Source of the DNA: Cloacibacterium sp047601505
Lineage (GTDB): Bacteria > Bacteroidota > Bacteroidia > Flavobacteriales > Weeksellaceae
Direction of reading: 5' to 3'
Assembly: GCF_047601505.1 (NCBI RefSeq)
Contig: NZ_JASGJD010000001.1
Location: 434,001 to 498,000 of the forward strand
Length of the DNA stretch: 64,000 nt
Part shown: positions 1-8,988 of the stretch, one piece after another
How positions within the stretch are numbered: the first letter of the stretch is position 1
Layout: every line of letters starts with the position of its first letter
Notes under the pieces: generated by a model
The model's input: the letters and a program-made list of their open reading frames with translations, nothing else
The model's database searches: none
Told to the model about the DNA's origin: nothing
Made by a program: the position numbers and the translations under genes

Positions 1-417
1 ATTAGTTTCATAATAGGATTCGTCATCGGGACTCACGTTAGGATTTGTACCATGGGGTATAATTTTGACAGAGGCATTTTGATGATCTAGATCGTGAAAT
101 TCATTGATTACTCCACCTGCTAAAAGTGACCATCCCAAACCAATAGAAGATGATTCTTCATCAACTTTCAATCCATTGCTATAATAGCTAATACTTATTG
201 GTAGATTTAAATCACCCTCTTTCAAATTCCATAAGTTAATTGAAAAATTTGCTGTTCCATTATAATCTGTTACAGGGATATCAGAATATTTCAATAGTGC
301 AGAAACATCAGGACTCGAAGGAGTAATCTTTGGAGGTTTGAATTCCGAAACGGTAGAGCTTTGAGCATTAAATAATAAAGGAAAAGCATATAATAAAAGG
401 AATATCTTTCTCATCAT
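1..417 (-). CDS. Rhs/YD-type secreted protein, N-terminal part (runs off the left edge)
   Basis: This reading frame enters from the left edge and starts at ATG 417-415 or at the next codon, ATG 414-412. The first residues, MMRKIFLLLYAFPLLFNAQS, form a signal peptide. The sequence then reads PPKITPSSPDVSALLKYSD, followed by YNGTANFSINLWNL, LPISISYYSNGLKVDE and IGLGWSLLAGGVINEF. This series is the typical start of very large Bacteroidota Rhs/YD-repeat (SpvB/TcdB-like) surface proteins; the YD repeats and core would lie outside the window. Its ATG overlaps the TGA of the upstream T9SS-sorted protein gene (ATGA), so translation of the two is probably coupled. The family call is by pattern recognition from 139 residues. 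Confidence 0.75.
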   Translation of the reverse strand, partial: MMRKIFLLLYAFPLLFNAQSSTVSEFKPPKITPSSPDVSALLKYSDIPVTDYNGTANFSINLWNLKEGDLNLPISISYYSNGLKVDEESSSIGLGWSLLAGGVINEFHDLDHQNASVKIIPHGTNPNVSPDDESYYETN

Positions 418-2162
418 TTCTTCACAATTTTATTGGTTATAGATTTTGTTTCTGTGGTAGCGGTTACTATGTACATGCCTTGTGGTAGTTTTGCGGTGTT
501 GAGTTTGGTAACGCTGTTCTTCGTTTTCGTCTGATAGGCTAACTTGCCGGTCATATCGTATATGCTTATCGTGGCTTCCCAACCTGTGCTTGACGAAGGA
601 AAGTCCATGCCTATTTCCACATAGCAATAATCCTCAACAGGATTCGGGTAGATTCTCATGTCCTGTTTTTCTATAAGCTTTTCCAGTTGTTTGTCACCCA
701 GCTTTACTACTTTCCAGTTTTCTTTGCCTAATTCTTCTGCACTTGTCCCTGCTAATATGTATGTGCCATCATTGTTAAGCTTGGCATCTACCAATCGCTC
801 TTCCTGTTTCTTCTCTTTGCCTTCAATATGTTTTCTCCAAACTTCTTCGCCTTTATTATCAATGTACAGCATCCAAAATGTTTCGTCCTCTTTCTGAACC
901 TTGCCTTCTGCCTGAGTGTAACCACCTAACAAAAAGCCTTTGGTTTTCCAGCTTCCGCCTTCTTGTTTTCCATTTATTGTATTTAAACTCATCAATACAT
1001 CTCTGTTTTTAAAGTTGTATCCTTTCTGCCATAATTCATTGCCATTCTCATCTAAGGAGATTACCCATAAATCTGTTCCTTCTTTGATGTTGGATTTTTT
1101 GTTCCCTGAATTTCCACTTCTGCTTTCCCCTGCTATAATATAACCTGTGTCTGTATTGGCTAAAGTTCTGATATGGTCATCACTACTGCCTCCGTAGTTC
1201 TTTTGCCATTCTATTTTTCCTTCTTTGCTTAGCTTTACGACCCAAAAATCTCCTTCTCCATAGTTTTCTGTGGTTTTAGGTTGATACGTAGTAGGAATTT
1301 GATTCGAGGAATTTGATTCTTTGGCTGTTAGTTGTTGGTTATTAGTTGATGATTGGTTATTGGTGTGATTAGTTTCTTCTTTTAGTTCTTCATCTGGACT
1401 TGTCTTATTTTCAATTTTCAACTCTCCATTTTCAATTGAAGTGCTTCTGGAATAAATTCCTACCAACGCTCCGCCATCTTTCGTTGGAATAATCTTCTCT
1501 ACTTCATCTAAACCTTTTCCACCTAAATAGAGTTGATTTACAACTTTCCCTGTTTTATCGAGTTTAATTAACCATACATCTTTTGAACCAAATCCTTCTG
1601 AATTTTGAGTTTGTTTAATCTGTACATTTCCTGCGATAAAATACCCTAAATCATTAGTTTGAATTACAGATTTGGCTTCTTCATCTACAGTAGTTCCCAA
1701 TGTCTTTTGCCATTCTTCTTCTCCGCTTTCATTTACTTTAATGACCCAAATATCAGAACCTCCTTTTTGTTTACCTTTTTTCTGTAAGCCTGATGTAGAA
1801 TAGCTCGTGCCTGCCAATAAAAAACCTCCTTCTTGGGTGGAAGTTGTTGCTGTTAAAAAGTCGTGGTTATTGCCTCCGAAGTATTTATCCCAAACAATTT
1901 GTCCTTGTTGGTTCAGCTTTACAATATGATAATCATAGCCATTGTTTTGAACATTGGTTGATGACTGACCGTTGCTGGAGGTTGATTTTGGAGTTTGAAT
2001 GGTACTACCAGATAGAAGGTGTTGTCCGTCTATTGTAGTAGTGAGCTGGCTTAGAAAATCCTGCGATGCTGACTTGATGTCTTTTTGCCAACGTACTTCT
2101 ACTTCTTGGGCACATGCAAGGATTCCTACCAAACCGAGTAGGCTCATGTAGAGTTTCTTCAT
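414..2162 (-). CDS. Secreted repeat protein with T9SS type A sorting domain
   Basis: This 582-residue protein starts with a signal peptide (MKKLYMSLLGLVGILACAQ). Its body holds several repeats of about 60 residues built on a K-L-x-x-x-G-x-x-x-W-x-K...GG pattern, each followed by GGF/GYxxAG. This is the layout of Bacteroidota beta-propeller-like 'delta-60'-style proteins. The last 80 residues are a T9SS type A sorting domain: IYPNPVEDYCYVEI, then IYDMTGKLAYQTK, LPQGMYIVTA and a basic KIVKK end. It should be exported by Sec and attached or released by the type IX system. A low-complexity insert rich in N, Q, T and E lies at about residues 245-300. The stop codon overlaps the start of the Rhs-type gene. 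The function of the repeat body is unknown. Confidence 0.85.
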   Translation of the reverse strand: MKKLYMSLLGLVGILACAQEVEVRWQKDIKSASQDFLSQLTTTIDGQHLLSGSTIQTPKSTSSNGQSSTNVQNNGYDYHIVKLNQQGQIVWDKYFGGNNHDFLTATTSTQEGGFLLAGTSYSTSGLQKKGKQKGGSDIWVIKVNESGEEEWQKTLGTTVDEEAKSVIQTNDLGYFIAGNVQIKQTQNSEGFGSKDVWLIKLDKTGKVVNQLYLGGKGLDEVEKIIPTKDGGALVGIYSRSTSIENGELKIENKTSPDEELKEETNHTNNQSSTNNQQLTAKESNSSNQIPTTYQPKTTENYGEGDFWVVKLSKEGKIEWQKNYGGSSDDHIRTLANTDTGYIIAGESRSGNSGNKKSNIKEGTDLWVISLDENGNELWQKGYNFKNRDVLMSLNTINGKQEGGSWKTKGFLLGGYTQAEGKVQKEDETFWMLYIDNKGEEVWRKHIEGKEKKQEERLVDAKLNNDGTYILAGTSAEELGKENWKVVKLGDKQLEKLIEKQDMRIYPNPVEDYCYVEIGMDFPSSSTGWEATISIYDMTGKLAYQTKTKNSVTKLNTAKLPQGMYIVTATTETKSITNKIVKK

Positions 2163-2195
2163 AGATATTGTTTATATAGGTAACTTGAGAATTAC

Positions 2196-2215
2196 AAAGT
2201 AACGGATGTTACTTT
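2196..2215. promoter_or_regulatory. Perfect inverted repeat, possible operator
   Basis: AAAGTAAC and GTTACTTT form 8-bp perfect arms around a 4-nt spacer, 34 bp upstream of the T9SS-sorted protein start. Position and symmetry suit a repressor or activator site. There is no T-run, so a terminator is unlikely. Confidence 0.35.
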
Positions 2216-2268
2216 AGGTCTCCTCATGTTTAATTATTACATTAATTTATAATGTTGTTTTGCGTTTT

Positions 2269-2541
2269 ATGGTTAAAAAATATAGTTATTCAAATGTATC
2301 ATTTTTTTTAACTCCTGCAAAATTAATTGTTTGTGAATTCTGTCATAAAGTTTGTTTTGATTACTTTGCTCATCATATTAATCCTAAATATCATTATAGA
2401 ATGCAATAGAAAGAGGCTATTACTCATTTATTCAGATTTAAAGAAATAAATGAATGGTGGGTAAATTTTAAACAGATAGAAGAAAAACTCGGTAGTCGGT
2501 TAGTGCAAAAAGTACCCAAAGTTTACAATAAGCGTAGCCGC
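2269..2541 (+). pseudogene. Possible decayed ORF with one internal stop
   Basis: A plus frame from ATG 2269 stays open for 46 codons to a TAG at 2407. It then continues for 44 more codons to TAA at 2542-2544. The conceptual product has a CEFCHKVC cysteine pair and a basic, aromatic second half (INEWWVNFKQIEEKLGS). I do not recognise the family. The DNA lies between the T9SS-protein gene and the SusCD operon, with a second gene fragment just downstream, so a decayed accessory gene is plausible. Chance openness of AT-rich DNA is not excluded. Confidence 0.25.
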
Positions 2542-2628
2542 TAATTGCAAAATTGGGATTTTTGATTTCTTCCTATCGTCAGAAATGTCTTGAAAAACCT
2601 TTTTAAAAACGAACTGAAATTCAATTAA

Positions 2629-2799
2629 AAACTAAATGCACACCAATATGGAAAAGACTTTTTAGACGAATTTGTCAAGAAAGCCGTCGAAGAAAATGAA
2701 AAGAAAGAGGATGGTGAAAAGAGAAAAAAACACTTTCAGGAAATCGGCAGAAAAGGAGGTTTGGAAAAAGAAGAACAAGCCTCAACATATCACCTGTAG
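2629..2799 (+). pseudogene. 3' fragment of a small charged protein gene
   Basis: A 56-codon plus frame opens directly after an in-frame TAA (2626-2628), has no start codon, and ends at TAG 2797-2799. It encodes a helical, highly charged tail (DEFVKKAVEENEKKEDGEKR, then KKHFQEIGRKGGLEKEE). The composition is too organised for random AT-rich DNA and looks like the end of a small plasmid- or mobilization-type protein, but I cannot name a family. The missing 5' end marks it as a remnant. Confidence 0.35.
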
Positions 2800-2847
2800 C
2801 TTCAGTGGAAAGTTAGAACCATAAGCTTCATTTGCTTTGAAAATGTA

Positions 2848-2871
2848 AGGGTGGAATTTTTATTCCACCCT
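2848..2871. terminator. Hairpin after susD-like gene
   Basis: AGGGTGGAAT and ATTCCACCCT form a perfect 10-bp stem around TTTT, 14 bp past the SusD-like stop. A T-run follows on the plus strand and only a weak one on the minus strand. It probably ends the minus-strand operon and may work in both directions. Confidence 0.65.
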
Positions 2872-2884
2872 ATTTTTTTAATTT

Positions 2885-4228
2885 TTATCTTGGATTCTGA
2901 GACATCCCTGTTTGTTTGATAATATCTTCAGGAATGGCAATGGCATATCTTGGGTCATTGGGAGGCAAGGTATAAGCTTCTCCGCCAATCGTTCTTGTGA
3001 GGGTAATGGCATCACCATCACGGTTATAGCGTTTAATGTCTGCCCATCGAAGCCCTCTGAATAAAAGTTCTTTTCGTCTTTCCTCTTTGATGATTTGTAA
3101 AGCTTCTTCTTTTGTACTTGCTGAAAAAGGAACGAAAGTTCCTGCTTTCCATCTCTTCACTAAAAGCTCATTCAATTTCAACATCGCATTGTTGATATCA
3201 TTGAGTTGGGCATAACTTTCTGCTGCAATTAAATACAACTCATCTTTAGCCAGTACGGATGAACGCTGTGATGTACCCGAATAGTTTCCTTTAAACAATA
3301 TTTGTCCACTGGTGTTGCTCCTGAAGAATGCAGTTTTCCTCAGATCATTATTGTCATAAGACTGATATAAAGTGGGTGGAATTTTTGCCATATTACTCGA
3401 CAAAATTGGAGAATAAGCAATTGTAGTAGGCAATAGCACTTCTATATTCATTTCTTTTATCGGATAAGAACTTGTAACAGCCAGCGTATTAAAATCCAAC
3501 AGTTGTCCATTAATTCCTAATGCTTCATTGGCATACTTCAAAGCATTAGAATAATCTCCCATATACAAATACGTTCTAGCCAATAGTCCTAAAGCTGTGG
3601 CTTTTGAAGCTCTGGTTACCGCTATCTGCTTTTCGGGTAAAAGGGAAACTGCGGTATGTAAATCTTCTAGTATTTGGTTGTAGGTTTGTTCTAGAGTTGC
3701 TCTTACAGACTTTTGGTTAACATCAGGATTCAAACGAAGGGGTAATCCTAAATCGGTATTAGCGGTATCTTTGTTGAATGCTACGCACCAAATTTGTGCG
3801 GCTTCCAGATAGATAGAAGCTCTAATGGCCAAAGCCTGACCTTTTACATTCTCCGCATTGTTAATTTCATATTGTTCAAGATTGTTGAGAACAGTATTGC
3901 AAATATTGATTCTAAAATAGCAACTTCCCCAATCGTTACCTGTGGCTCTTGCTACTAAATTAGGCTGCCAAATATAGAGGCGTTTATCTGCTTCGTAGCT
4001 TATACCGTTATAATCGCTGTCGGTAATATAAATTTCGTCCGATGAGATTTGCCCACTGATGCTATTGCTTCCCAATACATTGGCAATTCGGTCTAATAGA
4101 GCTTGGTTATCCTGTAGCGTTTCCGGAACTACCAACTTTGTATCTGATTTTTCATCCAAAAAATCTGAACATCCCACATTTAAAAACAAAAATGCGAGTC
4201 CAACTAATAGTATTATTTTATTATTCAT
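2885..4228 (-). CDS. SusD/RagB-like outer-membrane lipoprotein
   Basis: This 447-residue protein has a lipoprotein signal with the lipobox Cys at residue 20 (LFLNVGC). The family's N-terminal DFLDEKSDTKL segment follows. TPR-like helices run through the middle (ARTYLYMGDYSNALKYANEA), and the SusD C-terminal signature ERRKELLFRGLRWADIKRYN is near the end. SusD-like proteins are surface lids that capture nutrient and pass it to the partner SusC barrel. The gene starts 15 bp after the SusC-like stop, in the usual SusC-then-SusD order. No glycosidase or peptidase lies next to it, so the substrate cannot be read from context. The linked thioredoxin-like gene fits a family of RagAB systems not tied to polysaccharides. 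Confidence 0.93.
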   Translation of the reverse strand: MNNKIILLVGLAFLFLNVGCSDFLDEKSDTKLVVPETLQDNQALLDRIANVLGSNSISGQISSDEIYITDSDYNGISYEADKRLYIWQPNLVARATGNDWGSCYFRINICNTVLNNLEQYEINNAENVKGQALAIRASIYLEAAQIWCVAFNKDTANTDLGLPLRLNPDVNQKSVRATLEQTYNQILEDLHTAVSLLPEKQIAVTRASKATALGLLARTYLYMGDYSNALKYANEALGINGQLLDFNTLAVTSSYPIKEMNIEVLLPTTIAYSPILSSNMAKIPPTLYQSYDNNDLRKTAFFRSNTSGQILFKGNYSGTSQRSSVLAKDELYLIAAESYAQLNDINNAMLKLNELLVKRWKAGTFVPFSASTKEEALQIIKEERRKELLFRGLRWADIKRYNRDGDAITLTRTIGGEAYTLPPNDPRYAIAIPEDIIKQTGMSQNPR

Positions 4229-4243
4229 AATTCAAGGTATATT

Positions 4244-7200
4244 TTAAAATTGAGCGCGAAGCCCTAGTGAATACGTAGTGACAGGTTTTAAGGAATAAGT
4301 TCCCCAGTTATAATCGGGGTCTATTCCCGCTTTATTGGCTTTCCAGAGGATTCCAAGATTGCTTACAGAGCAGTATAGGTGCAAGCTTTTCATACCAATA
4401 CCTTTCAGTTGGGTATTATTCAATTGATAGCCTACATTGATATATTGCAAGCGAATATGGTCTCCTTTTTCCACCAATACGGATGAACCATTGTAGAATG
4501 CATCTCTTGCTGAGTTAGTGGTATAAGGATTAGAAGGGACATTGGTCATAAGTTCATCCCCTGGCTTCTGCCATCTGTTTTCATAATCGCTATGCCCGTC
4601 TCTACTGCTGATAAGGTTGGTATAATTAATGGAACTTCTTCTAAACCAATACCCAAATTTATAGGTGACGCCTACATCTAAGTTCATTTGCTTATAGCTA
4701 AATGAATTGATAAATGAACCAAAGCTGGTTGGGATGGCTGAACCAAAGTATTCTAAATCTTCTATTCCTCTATCTGAAGAGGTGATTTCTGAATAATTTT
4801 TGCTGATCTCTCCATTCAGGTAACCTCTCGGAGCTCCTGTTTCGGGGTCAAGTCCTGCCCATTTATAGGCAAAAACGGAATAAACAGGTAACCCGATAAT
4901 TCCTGATATTGGGGCGGTATTACCTGATTGAGCAACAAAATCACTGGCAAAAGTAGTTGGGAGATAATAATCGGTTACTTTATCTTTATAGGTACTGAAA
5001 TTAACAATGCTGTTCCATTTGAAAGCTTTGTCAATATTCTTCGTATTCAGCACCACATCTATTCCGTTGCCTTTCATCCCAGCCACATTCCAGAGCATGG
5101 TGGTAACTCCGGTAGTATAGTCGATAGGTGCCTGCCCAAACAGGTTGCTTCCTTTTTTATTGTAAAATTCAACAGAGCCTGAAATACGGTTGTTCTTCGT
5201 AGCAAAATCAATGCCTACATTAATCATCCTCATCATTTCCCATCGCAATTGGGGATTAAAATACTGGTCTATTCTAGCCACGGGTTCTCCTGTATATACA
5301 GAAACTTCGGGGTCATACGCAATGGTAGTTACTGCAACCATCGAAGGGTCTATATTCCCATTGAAGCCATAAGAACCTCTCAGCTTAATATTAGGAAGCC
5401 ATCTTATGTGATAGAATTTTTCATTAGAAAGATTCCACGCCAGACCTGTTGACCAAAAAGGATTCCATTGGTCATTGGTGGTAAGTCCGAAAAGATTACT
5501 GGCATCCCTTCTCATGCTCCCAGAAACTACATACTTCTTATCAAAGGTATAGGCAGCATTGGCAAAAAAGGATAAGAAATTAAGCTGGGTTTTTCGCATC
5601 GAAATATTTTTATCGATAAAGCTATTTTCACCAGTCACGAAATTGGGATATTGGTGGGTATAATCTACAGCACCTACCGACCTATCATAAGAATTATAAC
5701 CATAATAGCGGTTATTCTCATATTCTGTTACTGTTTTTCTTATTTCTCCTCCTGCTAACGCAGAGATACTGTGTCTCCCAAAGACTTTATTGTAATTGAG
5801 CTGTCCTCTTAGGTTGTTTATAGAGGTTTGGGTATTTCCTTTGGTCAGAATGCCTCCTTTGGGAATAATGAATTTGATGCTTCCATCTTGATTTCGCTGT
5901 GCAAAGCTGTTGATTAGATTCCTGCCATTATAGCTTTCTTCGTCATACAAGGTAGAACTCTGTCCGTTAAGTCTTTGATACTGATATTTTACATCTGCTT
6001 CCAATCCTTTAAACAGTTTGTAATTAATCCCAGTATTGATGATGATTTCATTGGTGTCATTCTTAGATACATTGTGTTGCCAATCGGTAAGCGGATAATA
6101 ATTCCAATCTAAAAGTCCACTCCCTTGCAGGCTATTTTTATAATTCTGGTTAAAATTTGAATTTACTACCAAAGGATTGCCTTGTTCATCTGCAAATTCC
6201 AGATAAGGAATTTTCCAGTTCCCTTTCATGGTTACAGAATTGTATGCACTACGTCCACTTTTAGAATGGGTATTGGTAAAGAAAACTCCTGTGGTTATGG
6301 TTAGCTTTTCAAATGGACTCCAAGTAGTTTGAAATCGGGTATTTAGTCTTTGGTATTTTTCTTCAAGGTTTCCGATATTATCATCATACCCAATAAACGA
6401 AGTCCATGCGAGTTGAGGCGAACCTCCCGATAAATTGAGTGCATATTGCTTATTTTCTAATGGGCGGTACATATATTTCTTGTATTGGTCTCGCACATCT
6501 ATAGTACGCAGACGGTCTATCTGCCTCATGGCATCATCATGAGAGATAGCTCCTTGCTTTTCTTTATTCAATAAATCTACTACTGGGGTAAGCACTGGAT
6601 GATTGGGCGAATTGATATCACTGTCATAATATCCTTTCTTAAAAAGCTCCATTTCTACATCTATAAAATCTGTGCTTCTCATTTGTCGGCTATAACCTAG
6701 GTCGGGTTTTGAACTTAGGGTGGTATTTGCGGTAAATTCTAATGAAAAGGGCTGATTGAATTTTGAGTTTTTGGTGGTAATCACTATTACTCCATTGGCG
6801 GCTCTTGCTCCCCAAATGCTGGATGCGGCAGCATCTTTCAGTACGGTAATACTTTCTACCATATTGGGATTGATGCGGCTTAGATCTCCTTCATAAGGGA
6901 AATTATCCAAAATAATCAAAGGATTTTTAGGACCTTGCAAAGTGCTCAGTCCTCTTACCATCAGCTGTCCGCTATCACTCAATCCTGTGCTATACGTTAA
7001 TCCACTCATAATGGCGGTAAGCCTGTCCATGATGTTGGTAGTTACTTGCTGCTGCAAAAGTTTGTCATCTGCTGAGGAGAAAGAACCTGTGGCTCTTTCT
7101 TTCGGAATTTTTTGGTAGCCATTAGAGAGTACAATTTCTTGTATTTCTTTTACTTTTGAAGACATTACTATATTCAAAGGACTTTTCAGGGGTAAAGTCA

Positions 7201-7444
7201 CTTCAACAATCTTGGTGTCATAGTCTTTATAAGAAACACTAAGCGTTACATATTTTTCTTTCGTTTGGAAATTAAAGAAGCCTTTTTCATCGGTCAAGAC
7301 AACCGTTTTTGAAGGTTGAATGGTGACTATAGCTCCTTTTAGGGGAATGGAATTTCCTTCTGTTATTACATATCCCGAAAGGCTTTGTTGTGCCATCAAA
7401 GGAACTGCACAACACAGCAATACAGGTAAATAGAGTTTTTTCAT
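4244..7444 (-). CDS. SusC/RagA-type TonB-linked outer-membrane transporter
   Basis: The protein has 1066 residues and a signal peptide (MKKLYLPVLLCCAVPLMAQQ). A carboxypeptidase-like regulatory domain follows (LSGYVITEGNSIPLKGAIVT). Next come the SusC-type plug, with the hallmark MVRGLSTLQGPKNPLIILDN and ITVLKDAAASSIWGARAANG, and a long C-terminal beta-barrel ending in an aromatic residue (YSLGLRAQF). It imports ligand captured by the SusD partner, powered by TonB-ExbB-ExbD; an exb-tonB set lies at 15078-17086. The gene sits between a thioredoxin-like gene upstream and susD downstream, all on one strand. A repeat-bearing spacer of 154 bp separates it from the thioredoxin-like gene. Confidence 0.95.
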   Translation of the reverse strand: MKKLYLPVLLCCAVPLMAQQSLSGYVITEGNSIPLKGAIVTIQPSKTVVLTDEKGFFNFQTKEKYVTLSVSYKDYDTKIVEVTLPLKSPLNIVMSSKVKEIQEIVLSNGYQKIPKERATGSFSSADDKLLQQQVTTNIMDRLTAIMSGLTYSTGLSDSGQLMVRGLSTLQGPKNPLIILDNFPYEGDLSRINPNMVESITVLKDAAASSIWGARAANGVIVITTKNSKFNQPFSLEFTANTTLSSKPDLGYSRQMRSTDFIDVEMELFKKGYYDSDINSPNHPVLTPVVDLLNKEKQGAISHDDAMRQIDRLRTIDVRDQYKKYMYRPLENKQYALNLSGGSPQLAWTSFIGYDDNIGNLEEKYQRLNTRFQTTWSPFEKLTITTGVFFTNTHSKSGRSAYNSVTMKGNWKIPYLEFADEQGNPLVVNSNFNQNYKNSLQGSGLLDWNYYPLTDWQHNVSKNDTNEIIINTGINYKLFKGLEADVKYQYQRLNGQSSTLYDEESYNGRNLINSFAQRNQDGSIKFIIPKGGILTKGNTQTSINNLRGQLNYNKVFGRHSISALAGGEIRKTVTEYENNRYYGYNSYDRSVGAVDYTHQYPNFVTGENSFIDKNISMRKTQLNFLSFFANAAYTFDKKYVVSGSMRRDASNLFGLTTNDQWNPFWSTGLAWNLSNEKFYHIRWLPNIKLRGSYGFNGNIDPSMVAVTTIAYDPEVSVYTGEPVARIDQYFNPQLRWEMMRMINVGIDFATKNNRISGSVEFYNKKGSNLFGQAPIDYTTGVTTMLWNVAGMKGNGIDVVLNTKNIDKAFKWNSIVNFSTYKDKVTDYYLPTTFASDFVAQSGNTAPISGIIGLPVYSVFAYKWAGLDPETGAPRGYLNGEISKNYSEITSSDRGIEDLEYFGSAIPTSFGSFINSFSYKQMNLDVGVTYKFGYWFRRSSINYTNLISSRDGHSDYENRWQKPGDELMTNVPSNPYTTNSARDAFYNGSSVLVEKGDHIRLQYINVGYQLNNTQLKGIGMKSLHLYCSVSNLGILWKANKAGIDPDYNWGTYSLKPVTTYSLGLRAQF

Positions 7445-7488
7445 AGCAAATATTTAGATTTTAATTTTTAATTTTTTAATTTTAAGAT

Positions 7489-7600
7489 AGCTGAGCACAG
7501 ACATAAGGTCACGAAATGGTGGCTGAGCACAGACCGAAGGTCTGCGAACGAAGTTCACGAAGCCAACTTTTTACTTCTCACTTCTCACTTCGTACTTTTT
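7489..7600. repeat. Imperfect tandem/palindromic repeat inside the tlpA-susC spacer
   Basis: Two imperfect copies of GCTGAGCACAGAC plus AAGGTC and CACGAA occur at about 7489-7520 and 7521-7565. The second contains the small palindrome GACCGAAGGTC. They are followed by a low-complexity tract made of CTTCTCACTT and TTTTTACTT units (about 7569-7605), which runs into the 3' end of the thioredoxin-like gene. It resembles the dispersed intergenic repeats common in flavobacterial genomes. Confidence 0.6.
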
Positions 7601-8891
7601 ACTTATCTTTTATCAACAGCATAAGAAGAATACGTTCTGTTTGCTCTAGTGCGAGGTCATATTGAGCTAATTCTTTTTGTAGTGTTTTAAGGTCTTTCAC
7701 GTTGGAAAAGCGTAAATTCACTTTTCCTTTATATCCCGTTTCATCAATGATGGGAAGAGAAGTAGTATTGTTATTGGCATTGAGGGCTGAAATCATATAA
7801 GCCAAAGTAGCATTTTGCATTACTGAAGGTGTTTTGAGAAAACCATCAATCAAGATTCCTCCTTTTGTTGCAATTTTATCTTTTCCTGAAGTGCGTTTCA
7901 AGACAAGACAGGGGGTAACTCTCTTTTCTAAACTTACGGTATAAGGCGTGTTTTCATTAATAAAACTGAGCATTTTGCTGTACAAAGAATCAGATTGAGC
8001 TTTGGGAACAATAAAATCAAGACTATGCAATTTGGCATCGGTTTCTTTGTTGGCGATGTTGGTATTGAAATCTATGTCACTCGGGTTTTTAACCATATTT
8101 ATAAAACGTTTTACACTCAAAACATCTCCTTTCTGCTCAAAAAGTTCATAGCCTATTGCACTATAGATTTCCATTAGAGATTTATTTGTGAATTGTCTGC
8201 CATAGGTTTTGCCTTTATCTCTATGAAACCAAGTCCCATAATCTAAAGCCCTTATTCTGCCTTTAGAAAAAAATATGTAAGATTGCAGTTCGGTATTCTT
8301 TTCAAAATCATAGTTTTCAGAAAGCATCAGTGGTCGGGTTTTATCGATTTGGACAACTGTCTGTAATGAAGATTGTTTGTTTTCGATAATTTCAGAAATC
8401 GCAGTTGAGGTTACCTGGTCCGAATCTGTAGTATTGAGTAGTTTTCCGTCTTTTATCCACACGATATAAGGAACTCCTTTGTGTGGAAAGAGCTGATGAA
8501 ACATTTTGTCATCTGCTACCGAAATGGTTTTATCGTAACGTTTCCCGTTGGTAGTGGCAAAGAACTTTTCTAGCACTACACGACTTTGGTCGGTTACGGC
8601 TAGTATTTTTATTTTATCGCCAAATTGATTTTGGAGTTCTTCCATTTTAGGAAAGTTGAGCAAACAACTGCTGCACCAAGTCGCCCAAAAGTCTAATAAA
8701 ATCAATTTGTCTTTGTCTTGATTCAGGGTGATGGTTTTCTGGGGATGGTTCACCAATTGCAAAGGAGTTGTCCAGACATTTTCGGGGAGATTTTCTCCTA
8801 TTTTTAGGGGTTTGGTCTGGGCAAAGCTGGTAGCAGCTGCCACAAGGGTAAAGGCTAGGGACATAAATCCCCTGCAAAAAATATTTTTCAT
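7599..8891 (-). CDS. Secreted TlpA-like thioredoxin-fold protein with large C-terminal extension
   Basis: The 430-residue protein starts with a signal peptide (ending near TSFAQ, residue 25). A thioredoxin/AhpC-TSA fold follows, with the redox motif WATWCSSC (Cys73 and Cys76) in an ILLDFWATWC strand-helix. Residues from about 170 to 430 form an extension without obvious motifs, of a kind seen in thioredoxin-like proteins encoded next to SusC/SusD pairs. It is expected in the periplasm or outer-membrane space as a disulfide reductase or isomerase. It is the promoter-proximal gene of the operon with the SusC- and SusD-like genes. Its role in that uptake system is not known. Confidence 0.85.
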   Translation of the reverse strand: MKNIFCRGFMSLAFTLVAAATSFAQTKPLKIGENLPENVWTTPLQLVNHPQKTITLNQDKDKLILLDFWATWCSSCLLNFPKMEELQNQFGDKIKILAVTDQSRVVLEKFFATTNGKRYDKTISVADDKMFHQLFPHKGVPYIVWIKDGKLLNTTDSDQVTSTAISEIIENKQSSLQTVVQIDKTRPLMLSENYDFEKNTELQSYIFFSKGRIRALDYGTWFHRDKGKTYGRQFTNKSLMEIYSAIGYELFEQKGDVLSVKRFINMVKNPSDIDFNTNIANKETDAKLHSLDFIVPKAQSDSLYSKMLSFINENTPYTVSLEKRVTPCLVLKRTSGKDKIATKGGILIDGFLKTPSVMQNATLAYMISALNANNNTTSLPIIDETGYKGKVNLRFSNVKDLKTLQKELAQYDLALEQTERILLMLLIKDK

Positions 8892-8932
8892 ATTTTTGAA
8901 TACGTTTTTAATTAAAGTTAATTACGGTCTTT

Positions 8933-8980
8933 GCTCTTTCTGTGCGGTCGCCAAACTTTTGCAGAAAGGGCTTTTTTTTT
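8933..8980 (+). terminator. Orphan intrinsic terminator antisense to the operon leader
   Basis: GCTCTTTCTG (8933-8942) pairs with CAGAAAGGGC (8962-8971), with one G-U, and is followed at once by nine T. This is a good intrinsic terminator on the plus strand, but no plus-strand gene ends here. It lies in the 5' leader of the minus-strand thioredoxin-SusCD operon, so it may end an antisense RNA or be left from a lost gene. Confidence 0.5.
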
Positions 8981-8988
8981 AACTTCTC

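Noticed and set aside
8728..8982. 84-codon plus frame ending in the orphan terminator region
   Set aside because: It is largely antisense to the signal peptide and N-terminus of the thioredoxin-like gene and has no protein-like pattern.
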